From Methanoculleus sp. UBA430 (GTDB taxonomy: Archaea > Halobacteriota > Methanomicrobia > Methanomicrobiales > Methanoculleaceae): DNA of 64,000 bases. The notes beneath the pieces are model-generated. The model was not told the origin of the DNA and made no database searches. It saw only the letters and a list, made by a program, of their open reading frames with translations. Of this stretch, positions 34,357-43,527 are shown piece after piece. Location: contig NZ_DAXW01000003.1 of NCBI RefSeq assembly GCF_002506585.1, positions 385,610-449,609 of the forward strand. Direction: 5' to 3'. Positions within the stretch are counted from its first letter, which is position 1. The number at the start of each line of letters is the position of its first letter. Made by a program: the position numbers and the translations under genes.

Positions 34357-34484
34357 TGTTATAACCTTCTTTGAGAGGTAATAAGGTTAAGGGGGCGTTC
34401 AATCTTTGCTCCGCCCGGACCCGACTCCTCCCGCCAGGGTGCCCCCAAGGTTTATAGATCTGCAGGCGATTTCACATCCGGTGA

Positions 34485-34724
34485 ATGATGATGAACGTAT
34501 CCCGTCTGAAGTACCGGGTCGAGGTCCTCGGCGACCACGACGGCATCGAGCGCTACGGCCCGTTCAACGAGCAGAAGGCACGGGAGTTCTTCGAGGTCGA
34601 GGAGAGCCTCGGCGGGACGGCCCGGATCCTGCGGCTGGAAGAGGAGGGGGTCCGGGAGATGTGGCGGATCGTCACGGAGTGCGGGGACTGGGACGGCAGG
34701 CGTGCGGAGGTGCCGCAACAGTGA
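34485..34724 (+). CDS. Hypothetical small protein
   Basis: 79 residues beginning with three Met codons (ATG 34485, 34488, 34491). The sequence SRLKYRVEVLGDHDGIERYG, then FNEQKAREFFEVEESLGGTA, suggests a small alpha/beta protein. A GTTTATAGAT box at 34450-34459 is about 25 nt before the first ATG. It overlaps the convergent sulfite-reductase-like gene by 53 bp. No family recognised. Confidence 0.65.
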   Translation: MMMNVSRLKYRVEVLGDHDGIERYGPFNEQKAREFFEVEESLGGTARILRLEEEGVREMWRIVTECGDWDGRRAEVPQQ

Positions 34725-35568
34725 GCGGCCGGAGCCCGGCGGCCGCAAAGACCTCTTCCGTCCCCACCCGGTTCATCATCTCGCCGAGCCGCTCGCCCGG
34801 CAGCGCGTTCTCCCGGTAGCAGTCGAGCAACCGCCCGACGACGCCGGTGACCTCTTCTTCGGATATCAACCCGTCGGCCTCGACGCCGACCCGGAGGACC
34901 CGGCCCGACCTCCCGCCGAGATAGAGGCGCACCCCCTCCGCCGCGACGCCGATCGCCTCCATGGGGCAGACGGTGATGCAGTCGCCGCAGCCGACGCAGT
35001 TCTCTTCCGCATGGCAGGCCTCGCCGTCGACAACCCGGACCGCCCCTTCCCGGCAGACCGTCTCGCACGCCCCGCAGCCGTTGCACTCGCCGGCGCCGTA
35101 GGCCGGGAGCCGCCGGCCCATCATCCCGATGTCGTTTGACTGGACTCTCGCGCAGTTGTTCACGCACCCCGTAACGGCGATCTTGAGCTTCCAGGGGAGG
35201 TCGCGCCCCCCGTAGCGCTCCTCGATCGCCCGGGCGAGCCCCTGCGTGTCGCAGCACCCGTGCCGGCAGACCGTGCCCTTGCAGGCGACGACCGATCGCA
35301 AGGTGGCCCCGGTGCTCCCCGCCTCGATCCCGGCCTCCCGGAGCCTTTCCGCGACCGTACCGGCACCCCGCCGGTCGATGCCGGGGATCTCGACGTTGAG
35401 CCGGGTGGTCAGCCCGACCGTGCCGTCCCCGAACTCCTCCGCGATCCGGGCCACCGCCGCCATCTGCGCCGCGGTCATCACGCCGGCCGGGACCTTCCCC
35501 CGCACGGCGACTTTTCCTTTCTCCCGGAGGCGGATGACTCCGGGCCGTCTCTTTGTCTGTTCAGCCAT
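34672..35568 (-). CDS. Small sulfite-reductase-like Fe-S/siroheme protein (Dsr-LP type)
   Basis: 298 residues. The N-terminal half matches a sulfite/nitrite reductase module (FGDGTVGLTTRLNVEIPGI; siroheme-[4Fe-4S] cysteines in CKGTVCRHGCCDTQ and GCVNNC). A two-cluster ferredoxin insertion follows (CNGCGACETVC, CVGCGDCITVC). Methanogens carry such dissimilatory sulfite-reductase-like proteins, of which many have no proven role. Possible functions are sulfite detoxification or siroheme-linked reduction. Confidence 0.83.
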   Translation of the reverse strand: MAEQTKRRPGVIRLREKGKVAVRGKVPAGVMTAAQMAAVARIAEEFGDGTVGLTTRLNVEIPGIDRRGAGTVAERLREAGIEAGSTGATLRSVVACKGTVCRHGCCDTQGLARAIEERYGGRDLPWKLKIAVTGCVNNCARVQSNDIGMMGRRLPAYGAGECNGCGACETVCREGAVRVVDGEACHAEENCVGCGDCITVCPMEAIGVAAEGVRLYLGGRSGRVLRVGVEADGLISEEEVTGVVGRLLDCYRENALPGERLGEMMNRVGTEEVFAAAGLRPLTVAAPPHACRPSPRTP

Positions 35569-35716
35569 ATCCTGGATCTGGATATGACCGGCATCATGGT
35601 AAAACCGCCCCTGCCCGGGGGTGGGCGCAAGTATGCGCGGGCCGGGTAACCTTTATGGTTCCTGCCCGACAGGCTGGGCGCATGATACGAGCAGGTGCAG
35701 TCATGGGGGTGCGGGC

Positions 35717-36034
35717 GTGACCGCTGAGGCGGCCCGCGCTGCGGAGAAGATGGCCGTGGCGGTCATGGCCGAGGGTTTTTCCTTCAGTACGGAGACGATC
35801 ACGGTCAGGGCGGGTGCGGAGGTGACGATTGAGTTCGACAACCGGGACGACGGCACTCCGCACAACGTCGCGGTCTACACGGATGCTTCGGCGAGCGAGG
35901 CGATCTTCATCGGTGAGGTTGTCACGGGGCCTGCAGAGATCACCTACACCTTCACGGCGCCGGAGACCCCGGGGAACTACTTCTTCCGGTGCGACGTCCA
36001 TCCCTCGATGCACGGGGCGTTCGTCGTAACGTAA
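35717..36034 (+). CDS. Cupredoxin (type 1 copper) domain protein
   Basis: 105 residues from GTG 35717. Plastocyanin-like fold with copper ligands His in DGTPHNVAVYT and Cys-His-Met in CDVHPSMHGAF. No signal peptide is visible from this start. A 12-codon frame (35682-35720, beginning MIRAGAVMG) ends in a TGA that overlaps the GTG start, so a short leader peptide may couple translation. A CCTTTATGG box lies at 35650-35658. Confidence 0.8.
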   Translation: MTAEAARAAEKMAVAVMAEGFSFSTETITVRAGAEVTIEFDNRDDGTPHNVAVYTDASASEAIFIGEVVTGPAEITYTFTAPETPGNYFFRCDVHPSMHGAFVVT

Positions 36035-36041
36035 GAGTCCC

Positions 36042-36983
36042 CTAGAGCACGGCGGCCGCGATGATCGCCGCCGCGTAGACGATCACGGTCGCGTGGATGA
36101 GCGGGAGCGCCCGCATCGCCGCGGCCGGGCTCTTCGTTTGGAGGATGAAGGCGTTTGCAGCCCCGAGGAGGAGGAGCCCCACGCCGAACCCGGCGAGGGC
36201 GACCGGGCCGAGGGTGAGGCCGAAGACGAGCGCCATCACGGCGTGAACTGCCGAGAAGCCGAGGACCCAGAGGGCTGCGCCCCTCATCCCGTAGAGGACC
36301 GGAGTCGGGTCCTCCGGAGCCGACCCGGTCAGACCGAAGGTCAGAATCGGGACCGTCGCCATCCCCCGGGCGCGGTCGTTCTCGATATCGGCGATGTCGT
36401 TCGCCCCGAGGTGCGCGAGCGTCCAGGGGTAGAAGAAGAGGAAGTAGAGGAGGGCGGTGAGATCAGGGCTGCCGATGACGAGGTAGCCGGCGACCGGGAA
36501 GAGCGCGAAGTCCGTCCGCCCGACGACCTGGGCGACGGGGAGGGTCTGGCGCCGCTTCTTCTTCTGGTAGAAGTACTCGACCAGGTAGGAGTAGCCCATG
36601 ATCCCGAGGACGTAGAGGTTGTGCGGCGCGGGCAGGGTCGCGGCGAGCGCTGCCGCAGTCCCGGCGAGGACGAGGAAGATCGCGAAGGCGGCCTGCGGGG
36701 AGATCTGTCCCGCCGGGATCGGCCGCGCCTTGAACGGCCGCCAGTAGCGGGTGAGCGACTCGTCGACGTCCTTTCTGTCGTACTCCCGGTCGACGTAGTC
36801 GTTTAAGACGAGCCCGGCCTCGAACCCAAAGAGCCCGATGAGCGCCGCCCGGCCGACGAGTTCCCACGATAGTCCGCCGTAGTTCTCAAACGCCAGCGCG
36901 AGGCCCGAACAGAAGAGCAGCGGCCAGACAAAGAAGAAGTGGATGCGGGTCAGGTCGGCGAGCGCCGTGAGGGTCTCTCTCAT
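36042..36983 (-). CDS. UbiA-family prenyltransferase 1
   Basis: 313 residues, about nine membrane helices, with both Asp-rich motifs: NDYVDREYDRKDVD and NDIADIENDRARG, which bind Mg-diphosphate in the family. It transfers a prenyl chain to an acceptor, in archaea often a lipid or quinone/heme-like ring; the exact acceptor is not visible. It converges on the cupredoxin gene. Confidence 0.88.
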   Translation of the reverse strand: MRETLTALADLTRIHFFFVWPLLFCSGLALAFENYGGLSWELVGRAALIGLFGFEAGLVLNDYVDREYDRKDVDESLTRYWRPFKARPIPAGQISPQAAFAIFLVLAGTAAALAATLPAPHNLYVLGIMGYSYLVEYFYQKKKRRQTLPVAQVVGRTDFALFPVAGYLVIGSPDLTALLYFLFFYPWTLAHLGANDIADIENDRARGMATVPILTFGLTGSAPEDPTPVLYGMRGAALWVLGFSAVHAVMALVFGLTLGPVALAGFGVGLLLLGAANAFILQTKSPAAAMRALPLIHATVIVYAAAIIAAAVL

Positions 36984-37099
36984 GATGGTACGTAGGGGAT
37001 ACCACGTCCTGGTTCAAAAAGCGTTGCAGGTCGCATAAAAAGGTTGAGAGCGTAGAGTACCTGGCTGCCGCCCCGGAACCGGGGCGGCGGGAGTTCGCC

Positions 37100-37381
37100 A
37101 TGACGGATGTCCTTATACCGGTCAGTCTTCTGCTCATCTATGCCCTGCTGAACATCTTCGCGTTCGCCGCCTACCGCCACGACAAAAAGTCCGCGGAACG
37201 GGCGGCATGGCGGACCCCTGAGCGGAGCCTCCTCGCCTTCGCGCTGATCGGGCCGTTCGGGGCGCTGGCCGCGATGCGGCGCTTCCGGCATAAGACGCAG
37301 AAGGGGAAGTTCCGGCTCGTCCCCGTCTTCGTCTGCCTGCACCTCCTCCTCTTTGCCGCGCTCGTCCTGGGGATGATATGA
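37100..37381 (+). CDS. DUF1294 membrane protein
   Basis: 93 residues with two or three helices and the DUF1294 signature YRHDKKSAERAAWRTPERSL, then GPFGALAAMRRFRHKTQKGKF. Function unknown. Preceded by a TATA-like stretch and divergent from UbiA 1. Confidence 0.88.
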   Translation: MTDVLIPVSLLLIYALLNIFAFAAYRHDKKSAERAAWRTPERSLLAFALIGPFGALAAMRRFRHKTQKGKFRLVPVFVCLHLLLFAALVLGMI

Positions 37382-37435
37382 CCGGTTAACATTGTCCGAA
37401 AGGTAAAGATATCTTTCTCTCCCACCCTACTCCGT

Positions 37436-38080
37436 ATGGCATACGGCTACGGCCCTCTCCGCCGCCCGGTGGGAGAGACCCTCGCGGCGCTCCATCGCGG
37501 CCTCGTGCGCGGGTACCGGGCGGAGTACCGTCCCGCCCACCGGCGGTCCTCCTTCACGACGCGGCGGCTCCGGCGGATACGAGGATGGAGCCGCGAGATC
37601 GGGCGCCTGGCGTCGCAGGCCGACCGCGTGGTGCGGGAGATCCTCCCCCGCATCGAGCAGGATACCGGGTACTCCTTCCGCGACCCGGACGGTCTCGTTC
37701 GGATCTTGCTCCACCCCTCCACGGCGCGGCTCTTTCTCACGATCCGGGCCGGTTTCCCCGATGCGGCGCTCCCGATCCCGGCGGACGACCTCACACTCCT
37801 CGCCGCCTTCCCCGATGGCGCTCATGCCGCGGCGATCGTCGGCGACGTCACGCTGCAGGTGAAGGTCCTCTCCGGCGAACAGGCCCCGGCGGCGGAATTT
37901 GCCGCGCTCGCGGACCGGTGGGGGCTGTCTGCGTGCCGGACCGGCTCTCCGGCCGGCGGCGGTCCCGCGCAGGAGAAGGAGACCCTCGCCCGGGCCGTCC
38001 TCGGCCTCCTCTACGTCGACGGCGGCACCGGTGCGCTCCGGGCCGTGGCGCCGCTGCTCGTGCCGGCCAGAAAACTATAA
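37436..38080 (+). CDS. Degenerate RNase III-like domain protein
   Basis: 214 residues with an Arg-rich N-terminus. The core resembles the RNase III fold: FRDPDGLVRILLHPSTARLF (compare FKDP..L..ALTH.S), VGDVTLQVKVL in place of the LGDAVL helix, and ETLARAVLGLLYVDGG in place of EAxxGAxYxDGG. The Glu/Asp residues that bind metal seem only partly kept, so it may bind dsRNA or structured RNA without cutting. This is fold recognition by eye. Confidence 0.5.
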   Translation: MAYGYGPLRRPVGETLAALHRGLVRGYRAEYRPAHRRSSFTTRRLRRIRGWSREIGRLASQADRVVREILPRIEQDTGYSFRDPDGLVRILLHPSTARLFLTIRAGFPDAALPIPADDLTLLAAFPDGAHAAAIVGDVTLQVKVLSGEQAPAAEFAALADRWGLSACRTGSPAGGGPAQEKETLARAVLGLLYVDGGTGALRAVAPLLVPARKL

Positions 38081-38106
38081 TACTCCGGCGCCGCGAGACC
38101 ATCGCC

Positions 38107-39042
38107 ATGGATGCGCGCACTGCCGTCGAGTTCATCCGGCTCGGCCGGTTTCCGTTCCTTCTTTCGGGCTTTGTCCCGTTCACCGCCGGGGCGCTCCTCG
38201 CCTTCCTCCTCGGCGCGCGGTTCACCCCGGGCGAGTTCCTCCTCGGCTACGCGGCGATGGCCGCGGCCCATCTCTCCGTCCACTACAGCAACGACTACTT
38301 CGATGCCGACGCGGACCGGTTCGTCGAGACGACGGCGATCTCGGGGGGGAGCGGCGTCCTCCGCGCCCACCCGTCCCTCAGACCCGCCGCGCTCGTCGCG
38401 GCTGTCGTCCTGATGGCGGTCTCGGTCCTGATCGGCTACGCCTTTGTGGTCATCTACGACTACCCGGCCGTCTTCCTCGCCTTCGGCATCGCGGGGAACC
38501 TGCTCGGCTGGTTCTACACCGCGCCCCCACTCCGTCTCGCCTACCGCAACCTCGGCGAGGTCACGAACATGATCACCTTCGGCCTCCTGATGCCGGGCGC
38601 GGGCTACTTCGTCGCGGCGGGGATGCTCGACCTCTCGTTCTTTGCGTTTGCTCTCCCGCTCTTCCTCTACGGCCTCGTCTTCATCGTGAGCGTCGAGATC
38701 CCGGATATGGAGGGCGACATCCTGGGGGGGAAACGGACCCTCGTTGTGCGGCGGGGGCGGGTCTTCGGCTTTGCGCTCATCACCCTCGCGGCAGCCCTTG
38801 CGACCGCGGCGCTCGCCGTCTTTGCCCTCACCGAGATCTTCTACCCCGTGAACTTCTTTCCGGTGGCGCTGATCTCGCTCGTCCCGCTCCTGCTCGCTCT
38901 CCGGGGGTTCCTGCACCGGTCTCCCGACCGGGCATCCGCCCTCCCTCACGCCGTCGCGAACATCCAGGGCTACTTCGCTTTCCAGGGGCTCCTCCTCCTC
39001 TATCTCCTCGCGGCGGCCGCCGGATTCCTTTCTGGCCTGTAA
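38107..39042 (+). CDS. UbiA-family prenyltransferase 2 (MenA-like)
   Basis: 311 residues, eight or nine helices. First motif SNDYFDADADRFVE and second motif EIPDMEGDILGGKRTL match the MenA-like subgroup that prenylates naphthoate-type or related acceptors. It lies 26 nt after the RNase III-like gene. Methanogens without menaquinone carry such enzymes, so the acceptor is open. Confidence 0.88.
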   Translation: MDARTAVEFIRLGRFPFLLSGFVPFTAGALLAFLLGARFTPGEFLLGYAAMAAAHLSVHYSNDYFDADADRFVETTAISGGSGVLRAHPSLRPAALVAAVVLMAVSVLIGYAFVVIYDYPAVFLAFGIAGNLLGWFYTAPPLRLAYRNLGEVTNMITFGLLMPGAGYFVAAGMLDLSFFAFALPLFLYGLVFIVSVEIPDMEGDILGGKRTLVVRRGRVFGFALITLAAALATAALAVFALTEIFYPVNFFPVALISLVPLLLALRGFLHRSPDRASALPHAVANIQGYFAFQGLLLLYLLAAAAGFLSGL

Positions 39043-39128
39043 TACCGCTGATTTCGGCACCTCTCATCAACGTTTTTATTTCTAGAGAGTCATGTACAAC
39101 CTATTCAAGAGATAAGGAGATTTTATTC

Positions 39129-40274
39129 GTGAAGAGACTTGGTGGACTACTACTCCTGCTTGTTCTGCTGATCCCGGCCGCGACCGCGGCGACGACGGTC
39201 AGCATCAATCCTGAAACAATCCAGTCCGGAGACACTGTCACTGTGAACATAAAAGACCTGCCGGATGGCTCTGTCTTCTCGCTCAGAATCCGCGGCGAAT
39301 TCGGCGTAACACCGGGTGAGGTGTTTACCTTTACGGCGAGGGAGATCTCACTCCCCTTCAATCTCACATCCGCTGAGGTAAACGCCTACACGAAGGGTAC
39401 GAATCGTACTGAACTTGAGGTAGCCCTCCCAGATGGGGGCTCCTATATCGCGCGCAAGAACGCCACTGGTGAGACCGATGAAATCTTGTTCAGTCAACCC
39501 CGTGATCGCATTCCTAGCGGAACCATCAATGTTGTCACTCTCCGTGGAGATGCCGCGGCAGATAGCATTATTGCTGACTTAACTGTGCTCGGCACGAAGC
39601 AGGGATCCAATGATGGGACGGTCTCCTTTACCGTCGAGGGTGCCTCGCAGGGTACCGCAACGGTCGTCGTCAATGTCGATGGGCGACCGGCTCCCACTCC
39701 AACCTCGATGCCGACCGCTACCACCACACAGAACGGCGGCGGCAACGGCGGCGGATCGACCGGCCCCACGGCCACCTCCACCGCCGCCACCCGCGCGACG
39801 GTGACCTCGGCCGACGGGAAAGCCAGCCTCACCGGGACCGATGTCGCGGGTGCTGAGGTTCTCATTCGTGCAGTCCAGGGCACTCTCCCCACCGGCTGGG
39901 CCACGGCCGGGCGCGCCTACGCCGTGACCCCCGCGAACCGGGCGTTCGACCCAACGGCGACCCTCTCGCTCCGCCTCCCGTCGGCCGAGACGACGGCGAC
40001 CCTTGCGCGTTACGAGAACGGCGCCTGGACCCCGGTCCCCTCGAAGGTCGAGGGCGACCGGATATCGGCCTCGGTCGCCCGGGGAGGGTCTTACGTCCTC
40101 CTCGTCGCCGCATCGGCGCCTGAACCGACGGCTACGACCGTGACGACCTCCACGCCTGCCGCGACTTCCACGACCGTCTCCGTGACGACGACGCCTGCCG
40201 CCGCGCCGGTCGCCCCCCTCCTTCCGGTCATCGCTTTCGCAATCTTGATGCTTGATTGGAAGAGAAGAGGCTGA
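39129..40274 (+). CDS. Secreted surface protein with Thr-rich stalk and C-terminal anchor
   Basis: 381 residues from GTG 39129, preceded by AAGGAGA. Signal peptide (KRLGGLLLLLVLLIPAATA), an N-terminal beta domain (TVSINPETIQSGDTVTVNIK), Thr/Pro/Ala-rich linkers around 200 and 340, a middle domain with GWATAGRAYAVTPANRAFDP, and a C-terminal hydrophobic segment then DWKRRG. Likely cell-surface and glycosylated. The downstream DUF1616 gene is 12 nt away. Confidence 0.8.
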   Translation: MKRLGGLLLLLVLLIPAATAATTVSINPETIQSGDTVTVNIKDLPDGSVFSLRIRGEFGVTPGEVFTFTAREISLPFNLTSAEVNAYTKGTNRTELEVALPDGGSYIARKNATGETDEILFSQPRDRIPSGTINVVTLRGDAAADSIIADLTVLGTKQGSNDGTVSFTVEGASQGTATVVVNVDGRPAPTPTSMPTATTTQNGGGNGGGSTGPTATSTAATRATVTSADGKASLTGTDVAGAEVLIRAVQGTLPTGWATAGRAYAVTPANRAFDPTATLSLRLPSAETTATLARYENGAWTPVPSKVEGDRISASVARGGSYVLLVAASAPEPTATTVTTSTPAATSTTVSVTTTPAAAPVAPLLPVIAFAILMLDWKRRG

Positions 40275-40286
40275 CACGATCAACCC

Positions 40287-41261
40287 ATGACGACTGATGA
40301 CCAACAACCCCTGATCCTCGAGGCTGCCGGGGACGTCCCCGGCGACCTCGTCGCGGTCGCCGCCGTCACGGCCGCGACTTTGCTCTGTGTCTACGTCCCG
40401 GTATTGAACGAGAGCATTCTGCGGATCCTCTTGGGGGTGGCGATGGTCCTCTTCGTCCCTGGCTACGCCCTGATCGCCGCGCTCTTCCCGGCGAAAGGCG
40501 ACCTCGACGGGATCGAGCGGGTCGCCCTCTCGTTTGGGCTCTCGATCGCCGTCGTCCCCCTCATCGGGCTCGCGCTGAACTACACCCCCTGGGGGATCCG
40601 GCTCGACCCGATCCTGGCATCGCTCACGCTCTTCACCCTCGCCATGACCCTGGTCGCCTGGTACCGGCGCCTCCTCCTCCCGGCCGGCGACCGGTTCACC
40701 GTTCCGGCCCGGGAGATGCTCGGTGCAGCGTGGACGGAGTTCTATGATCCCGGCGCCTCCCGGCTCGACCGTGGGCTCTCGGCTCTTCTCGTGGTCTCGA
40801 TCGTCGCGGCCATCTCCACGACCGCCTACGTCATCGCGGTGCCAAAAGAGGGGGAGCGTTTCACCGAGTTCTACATCCTCGGGCCCGGGGGGAAGGCCGC
40901 GGACTACCCGATCGATTTTGCGGCCGGCTCGACGCAGTCGCTCATCGTCGGCGTCGGGAACCACGAGTACCGGGAGATCCCTTACACGGTCGAGGCACTG
41001 GCCCTCAACCAGACCTTTGATTCCACGACGAATACGTCGACGATCCATGCCGCCGAGCCGCTCGACGGGTTTATGGTGACGGTCCCCCACAACGGGACAG
41101 AAGAGATGGCCTGGAACTTCTCCGTCCCCTCGCCGGACTACAACCGGATCGAGTTCTTGCTCTTCAACGAGACGGTTCCCGGCCCGGATGTCCAGGGGCA
41201 GGAGCGGATCAACGCGAGTTACCGGGACCTGCATCTCTGGGTGCGGGTCCGGCCGGCCTGA
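40287..41261 (+). CDS. DUF1616 membrane protein
   Basis: 324 residues. Four helices in the N-terminal half (VLFVPGYALIAALFPAKGDLDGIERVALSFG is the family's hallmark, split here by loops), a fifth near 165-185, and an extracellular C-terminal beta domain (FTEFYILGPGGKAADYP...). DUF1616 proteins are linked to archaeal surface and glycan genes. The 3' end overlaps the convergent operon by 53 bp. Confidence 0.87.
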   Translation: MTTDDQQPLILEAAGDVPGDLVAVAAVTAATLLCVYVPVLNESILRILLGVAMVLFVPGYALIAALFPAKGDLDGIERVALSFGLSIAVVPLIGLALNYTPWGIRLDPILASLTLFTLAMTLVAWYRRLLLPAGDRFTVPAREMLGAAWTEFYDPGASRLDRGLSALLVVSIVAAISTTAYVIAVPKEGERFTEFYILGPGGKAADYPIDFAAGSTQSLIVGVGNHEYREIPYTVEALALNQTFDSTTNTSTIHAAEPLDGFMVTVPHNGTEEMAWNFSVPSPDYNRIEFLLFNETVPGPDVQGQERINASYRDLHLWVRVRPA

Positions 41262-41997
41262 GAATTACCCTGAGGATCTTTCTTTTTTCGTCGACGCCGA
41301 CGTGCTCGATCGTTACCGGCTCCCCTGTCCCGAGCGCCGCGAGCGCGGCAAGCAGGCTGCAGACCGGGCAGCCGACCATGGTACAGCACTTCGGCGAGGC
41401 CGCCCGGACCGCCCGGCAGCCGGGGATGAGCCGGTAATCGGCGAGGGTGACGACGATGTTTCCCCCGTCTCTCGTAGCCCCGGTCTTTCCGGCGACCTCG
41501 AGGAGGTCGTCGCAGACCTCGACGATGCAGGCAAGGAGGGCCTCGTCCTCTTCGGGGACCTCGAGGGCGTGCTTTGCGCGCAGGTGTGCGAGGAGCGGGG
41601 CGCAGGTGGGCGCTATCCTGACGGCGGCTGCGCCTTCGGCGGTGATGTAGGAGTAGTCGTCGCCGGTGATCGCCGGGAGGGTGCCCGCGACCGGGATGAC
41701 CTCGATGACCGTCCCATCGGTCGGGACGAACCAGGCGTCGCCCTGGACCCCGAGGTCGGCGCAGAGGGTGGCGATGGTGATCGTCCCCTGGGCGGGGAGG
41801 AGGGCGGCGATCTCGGGATCGAGCGGCTCGCCCTTGTGGAGCGCGAGGAGGAAGACCCCGGCGATGAAGCACCCGGCGCCCGCGAGGACGAGGGTCGCGG
41901 TGGTGATATCCCCCCTCCCGGTCGCGGCCGCGAGGGCGAGGAGGCCTGCCGCGGCGACGATGAGGAGGAAGGCTCCCCGGTAGGGGTTGTTGGTCAT
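41209..41997 (-). CDS. Hypothetical membrane protein, last gene of the MoxR operon
   Basis: 262 residues: two N-terminal helices, then a soluble domain with GTITIATLCADLGVQGDAWF and a cysteine-rich stretch KCCTMVGCPVCSLLAAL. No family recognised. It overlaps the upstream gene by 4 bp and so belongs to the seven-gene operon. Confidence 0.75.
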   Translation of the reverse strand: MTNNPYRGAFLLIVAAAGLLALAAATGRGDITTATLVLAGAGCFIAGVFLLALHKGEPLDPEIAALLPAQGTITIATLCADLGVQGDAWFVPTDGTVIEVIPVAGTLPAITGDDYSYITAEGAAAVRIAPTCAPLLAHLRAKHALEVPEEDEALLACIVEVCDDLLEVAGKTGATRDGGNIVVTLADYRLIPGCRAVRAASPKCCTMVGCPVCSLLAALAALGTGEPVTIEHVGVDEKRKILRVILRPAGPAPRDAGPGNSR

Positions 41998-42281
41998 GCT
42001 CGCTCTCCTGCCCGGAGCGTGAGCCGGTAGTCGTAGGCGGTGAGGGCGAGGTAGCCGCAGCCGAGGGCGACCGCGAGGCCGAGGAGGACGGTGATCCCGG
42101 TGACGTGGAGAACCGCGGCGAAGAGGACCGCACCGGCAGCGAAGACCGGGTAGCCCCGCCGCTCGTCGAGGAACGCACCGAGGACGATCACCTGGAGGAT
42201 GAGGGCCGCCGCGAGGTTGCCGACCGCGACGACGAGGACCTCGGCCCCGCAGAGGAGGAGGAACGTTCGGTCGAACTCCAT
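41994..42281 (-). CDS. Small membrane protein
   Basis: 95 residues with three hydrophobic helices and a short basic C-terminus. It overlaps both neighbours by 1-4 bp, so it is co-translated with the DUF58 protein. Possibly an equivalent of the small membrane subunits often placed between DUF58 and downstream genes. Confidence 0.75.
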   Translation of the reverse strand: MEFDRTFLLLCGAEVLVVAVGNLAAALILQVIVLGAFLDERRGYPVFAAGAVLFAAVLHVTGITVLLGLAVALGCGYLALTAYDYRLTLRAGERA

Positions 42282-43525
42282 CAGAGCACCTCCACGGTGT
42301 CGATGCCGGGGATGGTCCCGGCGCCGGCGGGGGCCCGGAGAACGATCCGCATCCCCCGGACCTTCGCCTCGCGGGCGAGCTGGACGAGGTGGCTTCTATC
42401 GCCCGGTGCAAGAAGGGAGTAGATCCGGACTTCCGAGGCATCCGCCCGGCCGAGCGCCGCCCGTACCGCTGCCGAAAAATGCACGGGGCTCTGTTTCGCA
42501 AACGCGGCGATGACGGAGGCAAACCTCGTGAGGTAGGTCTTCTCCTCCGGGCCGGATCCCCGCCCGTTCACCCTGGCCCGTCCTGCGAGGACGGCGGGCC
42601 CCGGCGCGCGGTAGAGGGGGGTCCGGGGTTCGAGGGGTGCAAGCCCGCCGAGGGCCGCGACGGCCTCCCGGATGTCCATGGTCCGGGGGAGGAACCGGAC
42701 GACCTCGCCGCCGGCGACGACGAGGAGCGAACAGCCGTCGCGGGCGTTGATCGCCCCTTCGACGGCGCCGCAGACGGCCATCGAGAACCGGGCGTTGGTC
42801 TCCGGGTCCCCGGCCCGGGCCGGGAGGTCGACGGCGATGAGGGGCGAGCCCCCCTCGAGCCCGGCCTGCTCCCGGACGTAGTAGGCGTCGCGCCGGGCCG
42901 TGACCTTCCAGTCGATCCGGCCGGGGTCGTCGCCGGTCTGGTAGGGCCGGAACCCCCGGATGCCCTGCCCTTCAAGCGCGGCCCGCCGGTCGACCTCGGC
43001 GTCGCTCCCGGTGGCACCCGTTCCCCTCCCGTTCTCCGCGGTCCCCGCGGGGAAGACCCGGATCTGCGGGGCGTTAGAGCGGCGGCAGACGAGGTCGCGG
43101 GAGAAGAAGGCGTCGCTTGCCGAGAGGACGACGCCGGCAAACGCGGTCTCCCCCGGGGCCATGAGCCGGATGGTGTAGGTCGCGGTCTTCCCGGGTGGGG
43201 AGAGCGGGGCGTCGCCGACCGCGACGGCCGGCGGGAGGTCGCGGACCCGGACTGCGAGGCCGGCCGGGACGGCGAGGTCGGCCTTCACCCGGACGGCTGT
43301 TGCCGTCCCCTGCCGGAGGATCGTCCGGTCGACCTCGCGGGTCACCGCAAGCGAGGCTGCCGCGGCCGCGAGGTCGCGCTCGAACCGCCATCCCCGCCAG
43401 AGGAGGAAGAGGGCGAGGGTCCCGGCGGCGAGCGCCGCGGCGGGGTTTGCAATGAGGAGCGCCGTGACGGTGAGGGCGAGGGCGAGAGCGGCGATGCCCC
43501 CGCTCGTCCGGGTCGGCCGGATCAT
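42281..43525 (-). CDS. DUF58 protein
   Basis: 414 residues. Two N-terminal helices, a beta-rich extracytosolic region, then the DUF58 signature GIRGFRPYQTGDDPGRIDWKVTARRD and a vWA-like domain (PLIAVDLPARAG). DUF58 proteins work with MoxR ATPases in assembling or maturing envelope complexes. It ends 2 nt after the MoxR stop region; same operon. Confidence 0.9.
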   Translation of the reverse strand: MIRPTRTSGGIAALALALTVTALLIANPAAALAAGTLALFLLWRGWRFERDLAAAAASLAVTREVDRTILRQGTATAVRVKADLAVPAGLAVRVRDLPPAVAVGDAPLSPPGKTATYTIRLMAPGETAFAGVVLSASDAFFSRDLVCRRSNAPQIRVFPAGTAENGRGTGATGSDAEVDRRAALEGQGIRGFRPYQTGDDPGRIDWKVTARRDAYYVREQAGLEGGSPLIAVDLPARAGDPETNARFSMAVCGAVEGAINARDGCSLLVVAGGEVVRFLPRTMDIREAVAALGGLAPLEPRTPLYRAPGPAVLAGRARVNGRGSGPEEKTYLTRFASVIAAFAKQSPVHFSAAVRAALGRADASEVRIYSLLAPGDRSHLVQLAREAKVRGMRIVLRAPAGAGTIPGIDTVEVL

Positions 43526-43527
43526 CC

